64,000 nucleotides of DNA. Source: Candidatus Amarolinea dominans. GTDB taxonomy: Bacteria > Chloroflexota > Anaerolineae > SSC4 > Amarolineaceae. Each line of letters starts with the position of its first letter. Within the stretch, counting starts at the first letter, position 1. Position numbers and translations under genes: made by a program. The stretch covers positions 186,001-250,000 of the forward strand of contig JADJYJ010000031.1 of the NCBI GenBank assembly GCA_016719785.1, in the 5' to 3' direction. The notes beneath the pieces are model-generated. The model saw nothing but the letters and a program-made list of their open reading frames with translations, was not told where the DNA came from and searched no databases. This document shows, piece by piece, positions 58,778-64,000 of this stretch.

Positions 58778-60562
58778 TCACGCGGTCAACTTCTCCAACC
58801 CCAACTCGGCCAGCTTGGCCGGTTTCGGCACGCCGGCCGCGTCCCAGCCGCGCGTCCGATAATACTCACGGCGCATCTGCTCCAGCTTCACCGTCCAACC
58901 GGCGCTGGGGCCGGCCGGCGCGGGTTCTTCCAGCAGGCGCCTGGGCAGCGTGTCGTCCGCCGCGGTGAAGCCCTCGCGCAGGTTGTACAGGCGCTCCAGG
59001 TTCCAGATGCGTTCGCCGGCCCGGATCAGGTCGCCCGTGGAGTAGGGCAGCCCGGTGACCGCGCTGAGCACGCGGGCGAAGTATTCATCGGCCACCGCCA
59101 TGTTGGTGAACTTGCACAGCACCAGCGAGTCAATCGCGGCCGCGCTGTTCTGATGCAGCGTGACGTAGGCCGACTTGCCCTGCACCTGGAAGCGGTCAAT
59201 CAGCTTGGGCAGGCCGAGCACCTCCAGCCCCAGCATGTTGCCGCGCATGTGGCAAGCGCCGCGGTTCGAAGTGGCGAAGAGCAGGCCCTGCCCCTGCATG
59301 CCGCGCGGGTCGTAGGCCGGCAGTTCCAGCCCCTTGACGCTCATCGAAAGCTCTGGCGCGCCGTACTTCGCGGCCAGGCGCCGGCTGCCCTCGGCCATGT
59401 CCGCGCCCAGGCCGCGGCGCAGCGCGATGTCTTCCACTGCCCCCGCCAGCAGGTCGGCCCGGCCAAAGCGCAGATCGCTGTCCACCAGCCCGCGCTCGCT
59501 CAGTTCCATCAGGCAGCCGATGGTGGAGCCGACCGAGATGGTGTCCAGGCCAAAGTCGTTGCACAGCGAGTTGGCTTCGATGATCGCGGCCAGATCGCCG
59601 ATACCGCACTGTGCGCCGAACGCCCAGACCGATTCGTACTCCGGCCCTTCGCCTGCCACCTTGTCGGTCTTGCTGATGCGCGTACAGGCGATGGGGCAGG
59701 CCCAGCAGGCCGCGTTGTCCACCAGGTAGCTGTCGCGCAGCGCCTCGCCGGAGATGGCCTCCGCGTGCTCAAACTGCACGGCCTGGAAGTTGCGCGTGGG
59801 CAGCGCGCCGATGGCGTTGATCAGGTTCATCACCACCGCGGTGCCAAATTCTGGCAGCGCCTGGCTGGTGAGCGGGCTGGCGCGCAGCATCTTGCGGCTT
59901 TCGTAGAGCAGGAACTTGAACCGCTCATCATCTTCGATCTCCGGCCGCGTCTTGCCTTCCACCACAACCGCCTTCAGATTCTTGCTGCCCATCACCGCGC
60001 CGGGGCCGCCGCGGGCCAGGGCGCGTTCGCCATCGTTCATGATGGCCGCCATCAGCCCCAGGTTCTCGCCAGCCGGGCCGATGCACAGGACATTGCGCCG
60101 GTTGTTGTTCTGCCCCAGGCGCTGCGTCACCTCTTTCACGCGCAAACCCCACAGCGGCGCCGCGTCCTGGATGCTCACCCCCGCCGGCGTGATTTCGATG
60201 AAGACGGGATGATCGGCGCGGCCGCGCACGATCAGCACATCGTAACCGGTCTTCTTGAACTGCATGCCCCAGAAGCCGCCGCTGTTGGCGTCAAGGATCG
60301 TGCCCGTCAGTGGACTCTTGGTGCTGACCGAAAAGCGATTACTGGTCTGGTAGCCGGTTCCGGTGAGCGGGCCGACGGCGAAGATCAGGACATTCTCCGG
60401 CGCCAGCGGCGCCACCTCCGGCCCCACCAGGTCCCACAGCAGCCGGCCGCCCAGGCCGCGGCCGCCGAGAAACTGCTGCGCCATGTCCATGTCCAGCGCA
60501 TACGTCTTGGTCTCCCTGTTGGTCAGGTTGATATCTACCACGCTGCCGTTCCAACCATTCAT
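58778..60562 (-). CDS. Aldehyde:ferredoxin oxidoreductase (tungsten/molybdopterin)
   Basis: 594 residues. The N-terminal domain (WNGSVVDINLTNRET, FLGGRGLGGRLLWDLV, GPLTGTGYQTSNRFSVSTKSPLTG) binds the bis-tungstopterin. [4Fe-4S] ligands are Cys286, Cys289 and Cys293 (CWACPIACTR), with a fourth expected in SLVLCKF near residue 490. It oxidises an aldehyde to a carboxylate and reduces ferredoxin. It is placed between two aldolase genes whose usual product is L-lactaldehyde, so lactaldehyde is a plausible substrate; this is inference. A large antisense frame (58061-60601) is a GC-driven shadow. Confidence 0.93.
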   Translation of the reverse strand: MNGWNGSVVDINLTNRETKTYALDMDMAQQFLGGRGLGGRLLWDLVGPEVAPLAPENVLIFAVGPLTGTGYQTSNRFSVSTKSPLTGTILDANSGGFWGMQFKKTGYDVLIVRGRADHPVFIEITPAGVSIQDAAPLWGLRVKEVTQRLGQNNNRRNVLCIGPAGENLGLMAAIMNDGERALARGGPGAVMGSKNLKAVVVEGKTRPEIEDDERFKFLLYESRKMLRASPLTSQALPEFGTAVVMNLINAIGALPTRNFQAVQFEHAEAISGEALRDSYLVDNAACWACPIACTRISKTDKVAGEGPEYESVWAFGAQCGIGDLAAIIEANSLCNDFGLDTISVGSTIGCLMELSERGLVDSDLRFGRADLLAGAVEDIALRRGLGADMAEGSRRLAAKYGAPELSMSVKGLELPAYDPRGMQGQGLLFATSNRGACHMRGNMLGLEVLGLPKLIDRFQVQGKSAYVTLHQNSAAAIDSLVLCKFTNMAVADEYFARVLSAVTGLPYSTGDLIRAGERIWNLERLYNLREGFTAADDTLPRRLLEEPAPAGPSAGWTVKLEQMRREYYRTRGWDAAGVPKPAKLAELGLEKLTA

Positions 60563-60591
60563 CGCCCATTACCTCTTTGTTCTGGCATAAA

Positions 60592-61416
60592 TCAAAAATA
60601 GCTCTGCTTGACATTGAACGCGGCCGCGATGGCCCTGATCTCCTCGGCTGTCAAGCCCTCGGCGCGGTTGCCGTTGACCAGGTTCATGAACTCGTAACGC
60701 GCCGCCGTCTCCACGTATTCGATGCGGTCAGCGGCCCGTTTCACCGATTGGTCCGAACGCGCCACAAGGCCGTGCTTGCACCACAACACCACCGGATGAT
60801 CGCGCAGCGCGGCCAGCGTCGCGGTCATCAGATCGGCCGAACCGGGCGGGAAGAAAGGCGCAATACCCAACCCTTCCGGCAGGGTGATGATCGTCTCTGG
60901 CTGCCAGCGCAGCAGATGGCGGTTGAGATAGGTCTCGTCACGGTAGTCGGCAATGTGGCTCAAGTGGACGATATGCACCGGCTGCGCATGGACGACCGCA
61001 TGGAAGTTGGTGCCCGAACGCCGAATCTGCTGGCGATGCACGGCCAGGTGTGAGTTGAACTCGCTGGTCAGCCGGGCAAAGAGCCGCCGCTGGGAGGTGT
61101 AGAGCGCGCCGGTAGCGCCGCCCTCGTTCACCACCAGCGCGCCCAGGTTGGCGGCCGGGTCGTGAATGATGTCGCGCAGTCGCCGGCCCGAACCGGTGAC
61201 CAGGAACAGCCGGCCGGCCAGCTCAGGCACGGCCTCGGGCAGGGCGATGGTCTCGGCCTGCGGGAAGATGCGCCGCGGCTCCAGCGGCCAGCCGATGTAA
61301 ACTGAGATGTTGCCGGCCGCGCCCTCCGAGGCTTCGATCTCGGACAGGCGCTGGCCCGCTTCGCCAATCGCCGCGATGAGCTCGGCAAGGTCTGGGTAAG
61401 GTACTTCAAGTGCCAT
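60592..61416 (-). CDS. rhaD: Rhamnulose-1-phosphate aldolase
   Basis: 274 residues of the RhaD branch of class II aldolases (longer than the 203-residue protein at 58100). Metal site region: FHAVVHAQPVHIVHLSHI and WCKHGLVARS; phosphate loop SEGAAGNISV and LFLVTGSGRRLRDI. It cleaves L-rhamnulose-1-phosphate to DHAP and L-lactaldehyde. Its start overlaps the end of the DUF4432 gene (61406-61416), so they are coupled. Confidence 0.92.
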   Translation of the reverse strand: MALEVPYPDLAELIAAIGEAGQRLSEIEASEGAAGNISVYIGWPLEPRRIFPQAETIALPEAVPELAGRLFLVTGSGRRLRDIIHDPAANLGALVVNEGGATGALYTSQRRLFARLTSEFNSHLAVHRQQIRRSGTNFHAVVHAQPVHIVHLSHIADYRDETYLNRHLLRWQPETIITLPEGLGIAPFFPPGSADLMTATLAALRDHPVVLWCKHGLVARSDQSVKRAADRIEYVETAARYEFMNLVNGNRAEGLTAEEIRAIAAAFNVKQSYF

Positions 61417-62501
61417 GTGTTGTCGTTTCTCCTATTTTTTCGATCAACCGCGCCGCCTCAGCGGGCGCCAGGTAGCCGGCCGTCATCTCGAAGCGCAGCG
61501 CTGCGCCGCCGGTCAGTTGCCGCACATGCCCCTTGGCCTTCTCAGCCGTGTACCCTTCCGGCTCGGCCGTGGCAGGCAAACACAGCCCCAGCGCGTCCTG
61601 GTCAGCGGTGCGGCTGATCCAACGCACGCCATGATCGAGCTGCGCCGGCCGGTGGGAGACGATGTCGGCCGATCCGTCGGGGTGAACCTGCAGGGAATGC
61701 GCCCAGCCGTCCGCATCGGCCAGATAATCAATGAAAAACACCACCTCAGGATCGAACGCCAGGCCGGGCGCCAGCACATGGTGGCGTTCGGGATGCTGCG
61801 CCAGCTCCTCCAGAAACTCAGCGTACCCGGCCGGCGGCCTGATGTGCGACGGAATGCTGCGGCGCACGCGCACCGTCTGCGGCGTGCAGGCCGCGCTGTA
61901 GATCAAGCGCCCGTTGTCCACCGGCCGGAAGTTGATGTGCGCCAGGTACATCGTCTCCATCGGCGTCCGCTTGCGGTTCTCGATGGTGATCGAAATGAAC
62001 GCTTGTCCGCGGCCCGCGACCAGGCGCACCTCCGGCCGCGCCACGTAGTGATGGCTGAACGCCATGATATGTTCGTACTCGCCGCTCAGCCCCAGGTACG
62101 CCCCCTGCGCATCTTCCCCCAGCACCAGCCAGGCGCGCTCGTAGGGCGCATTGGGCAGTTCACCATGCAGCGGATGGCTATCGTGTCGCGCCGGGGACGC
62201 CCATGGCCGTTGCGCCGCAGTGAATCAGGAACCCGCCGTAGGTCTCCAGATAATTGCGCGTCGGTCGCGGCGCGCTGAACATGGACTTCATGGTCAGATC
62301 GCGACCGCCGAACGCGGCCGACCAGATCTGTTGACCCTGGAACGGCAGCATGACCAACTCGCCCAACTCGTTGCGCAGCCGCAGCGCGCAGACGCCGCTG
62401 TCGTAGCGAAACGTGCTGGCCGTCAGCGGCCCACATTCCACCAGCAGTCGCTCTCGCTCGCCAAAGACGGCGGGTGTCAAATGAACGTTCGTTCGTTTCA
62501 T
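61406..62501 (-). CDS. DUF4432 / aldose-1-epimerase-like protein, frame broken by one base
   Basis: The first frame from ATG 62501 (MKRTNVHLTPAVFGERERLL...YGGFLIHCGATAMGVP) stops near 62178. The remainder (DSHPLHGELPNAPYERAW, LGEDAQGAYLGLSGEYEHIMAFSHHY, AHINFRPVDNGRLIYSA) is in the next frame to 61406. Removing one base from the G4 run at 62193-62196 joins them as GVPARHDSHPLHGE and gives 364 residues. DUF4432 proteins share the galactose-mutarotase fold and occur in sugar operons; here it may be a rhamnose mutarotase. Its start overlaps rhaB by ATGA. A sequence error is the likely cause. Confidence 0.8.
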
Positions 62502-63991
62502 GTCAACGCTTCCAGGCGACCGAGCCGCTCATCCCGGTCGGGGCGCGGCCGCGGTTCGAACGCCTCGACTTCGAAGGAGCGGCGCACGAGATCGCGACCC
62601 TCGGCCAGGGAGGCCAGGGCGCCGGTCGCCAGCATCTGCATCAGGATGTTGCCGATGGCGGTCGCTTCCACCGGCCCGGCGATGACCGGCCGGCCGGTGA
62701 AGTCGGCGGCCAATTGATTGAGCAGGCGGTTCTGGCTGCCGCCGCCCACGATGTGCAGCGGCGCGGCCGTCCGGCCGGTCAACCCCTCGATGCGCGCCAG
62801 CGTGCTGCGATACTTCAGCGCCAGGCTCTCATAGACCACGGCCGCCAGTGCGCCGGCGGTATCTGGCACAGGCTGGCCCGTGCGTTGACAAAAGGCGCGC
62901 ACACGGCCGGGCATATCGCCAGGGGCTGCGAACTCGGCCGCGTCCACATCAATCACGGCCGTGGCCGGCATGGCTGCCCCGGCCGCGGCCACGATCTGAT
63001 CCCACGACAGGGGGCGACCCGCGGCGGCCCAGGCGCGGCGACATTCCTGGATGATCCACAGCCCGGTGATGTTCTTCAGCAGGCGCACGGTGCCGCACAC
63101 GCCGCCTTCGTTGGTCACGTTGGCGACCAGGCTGGCCGCGTTGATGACCGGCGCCTGCGTTTCGACGCCCAGCAGCGACCAGGTGCCGGAGCTGAGGTAG
63201 GCGTGATGCGCGCCTTCTGCCGGCACCGCGGCCACCGCGCTCGCGGTGTCGTGACAGCCCGGAGCCACAACCAGCACGCCCTGCGCGCCGGTTTCCGCGG
63301 CCACGTGCGGCAGCAGATCGCCCAGGACCGTGCCCGGCTCCACGATGGGCGGCAGGATGTGCGTCGGCAGGCCGAGCCGCGCCAGCAGGTCAACGGCCCA
63401 TTGACCGCGGTAGGGATCGAGAAACTGCGTGGTGCTGGCAATGGTGCGCTCGCTCAGCGCCCGGCCCGTCAGCCAGTAGTTGAGCAGATCGGGCGTCAGC
63501 AGCAGGGTGGCGGCCGCGGTCAGGCCGGGGTCCTGGCGTTCGGCCAGGGCCAGGAGCTGATAGAGCGTGTTCAACTGCATGAACTGAATGCCGGTTGCGG
63601 CAAAGATCTCCTCGCGTGGCACGCGACGGAACGCAGCCCCCATCATGCCATCGGTGCGGCTGTCGCGATAGTGGTAGGGGTTGCCGAGCAGTTGGCCGCG
63701 GCCATCCAGCAGGCCAAAATCCACCCCCCAGGTGTCAATGCCCAGGCTGGTCAGCGGGCCGTTGCCGGCGGCCGCGGCCCGGCGCAGCCCCTCTTTGATC
63801 TCGGCGAACAGGCCCAGGATATTCCAGTGCAGACTGGTTCCCCCGTCGGCGCGCGGCAGTTGCACCGGCCCGTTGGCGAAGCGGTGCAGCTCGACCAGCG
63901 TCAGGCGTTCTCCGTCGAAGCGACCGACGATGGCCCGCCCCCCCGAAGCGCCGAGGTCAAGCGCAAGGTAATTGCGTGTAGACCGGTTCAC
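62498..63991 (-). CDS. rhaB: Rhamnulokinase
   Basis: 497 residues starting at GTG 63991 (MNRSTRNYLALDLGASGGRAIVGRFDG), with AGGAG at 63996-64000 as ribosome binding site. RhaB motifs: LHRFANGPVQL, LHWNILGLFAEIKEGL, IDTWGVDFGLLD, PYHYRDSRTDGM, CHDTASAVAAVP, SSGTWSLLGVE, NEGGVCGTVRLLKNITGLWIIQECRR and HIVGGGSQNRLLNQLAADFTGRPV. It phosphorylates L-rhamnulose to the 1-phosphate cleaved by RhaD. It is the first visible gene of the operon; the isomerase gene is not in the window and may lie just beyond the edge. Confidence 0.95.
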   Translation of the reverse strand: MNRSTRNYLALDLGASGGRAIVGRFDGERLTLVELHRFANGPVQLPRADGGTSLHWNILGLFAEIKEGLRRAAAAGNGPLTSLGIDTWGVDFGLLDGRGQLLGNPYHYRDSRTDGMMGAAFRRVPREEIFAATGIQFMQLNTLYQLLALAERQDPGLTAAATLLLTPDLLNYWLTGRALSERTIASTTQFLDPYRGQWAVDLLARLGLPTHILPPIVEPGTVLGDLLPHVAAETGAQGVLVVAPGCHDTASAVAAVPAEGAHHAYLSSGTWSLLGVETQAPVINAASLVANVTNEGGVCGTVRLLKNITGLWIIQECRRAWAAAGRPLSWDQIVAAAGAAMPATAVIDVDAAEFAAPGDMPGRVRAFCQRTGQPVPDTAGALAAVVYESLALKYRSTLARIEGLTGRTAAPLHIVGGGSQNRLLNQLAADFTGRPVIAGPVEATAIGNILMQMLATGALASLAEGRDLVRRSFEVEAFEPRPRPDRDERLGRLEALT

Positions 63992-64000
63992 GGTTCTCCT

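Noticed and set aside
58061..60601. 846-residue plus-strand open frame
   Set aside because: It lies antisense to the aldolase and AOR genes, both with clear motifs; a GC-rich shadow frame.
1..64000. tRNA, rRNA, integrase, transposase or phage genes
   Set aside because: None was recognised on reading; a tRNA scan was not possible here, so an overlooked tRNA cannot be fully excluded.

Overview
This 64 kb window looks like a chromosomal segment of a high-GC bacterium, most probably a Chloroflexota member of the Anaerolineae/Caldilineae/Ardenticatenia type. This assignment is an inference from gene content: secreted proteins with long Thr/Pro (TPTPT) linkers, an oxygen-sensitive ferredoxin-linked metabolism, a Rex repressor, multihaem cytochromes and many small dispersed palindromes. 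No rRNA, tRNA, CRISPR array, phage or transposase gene was recognised.

Layout. 1-7.3 kb: the 3' part of a type II topoisomerase A subunit with an 81-bp-periodic Ala/Pro/Lys tail, a membrane glycosyltransferase, and a leftward operon of birA, a membrane protein and a Thr/Pro-rich surface protein. 7.5-12 kb: HIT protein, small membrane protein, acyl-CoA dehydrogenase, zinc alcohol dehydrogenase, acyltransferase and a DUF1405 protein. 12-17.9 kb: an acyl-CoA carboxylase operon (carboxyltransferase, unknown protein, TPR/HD-GYP protein, biotin carboxylase, biotin carrier). 18-21.8 kb: rpsO, pnp and def. 22.2-23.8 kb: a large secreted protein with a clear terminator.

24.1-32.2 kb is the most striking region: five leftward genes encode a collagen-stalk octahaem lipoprotein, a nonahaem membrane-anchored cytochrome, a cytochrome b-c fusion, a decahaem lipoprotein and a NapC-like dodecahaem cytochrome. 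Together they carry 40 c-type haem-binding motifs plus haem b, which fits an electron conduit between the quinone pool and the cell exterior. 32.4-36.9 kb holds two O-antigen-ligase-like proteins around a GT1 glycosyltransferase. 36.9-41.9 kb holds an SH3/beta-propeller lipoprotein and a MacA/MacB-type export system.

42.2-52.3 kb is a fermentation block: Rex with its own operator, CBS proteins, a four-subunit 2-oxoacid:ferredoxin oxidoreductase, an aminotransferase, alanine dehydrogenase, an acyl-CoA:carboxylate CoA-transferase and an SDR. Read together they could deaminate amino acids, oxidise the 2-oxoacids to acyl-CoA with reduced ferredoxin, and recover the thioester energy. 53.9-56.3 kb is a decaying accessory patch (a broken nucleotidyltransferase with its small partner, a wrecked DUF3800 gene, a 100-bp duplication, a GNAT gene). 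56.4-64 kb is a leftward deoxysugar operon: rhaB, a DUF4432 aldose-epimerase-like gene, rhaD, an aldehyde:ferredoxin oxidoreductase, a fuculose-phosphate-aldolase-like gene and araB.

Five genes carry a single-base reading-frame break (gyrA tail, birA, carboxyltransferase, alanine dehydrogenase, DUF4432). In the last four, restoring one base gives a full-length conserved protein, so sequence or assembly error is more likely than true decay. All assignments were made by reading translated sequence and recognising families; no database search was run.
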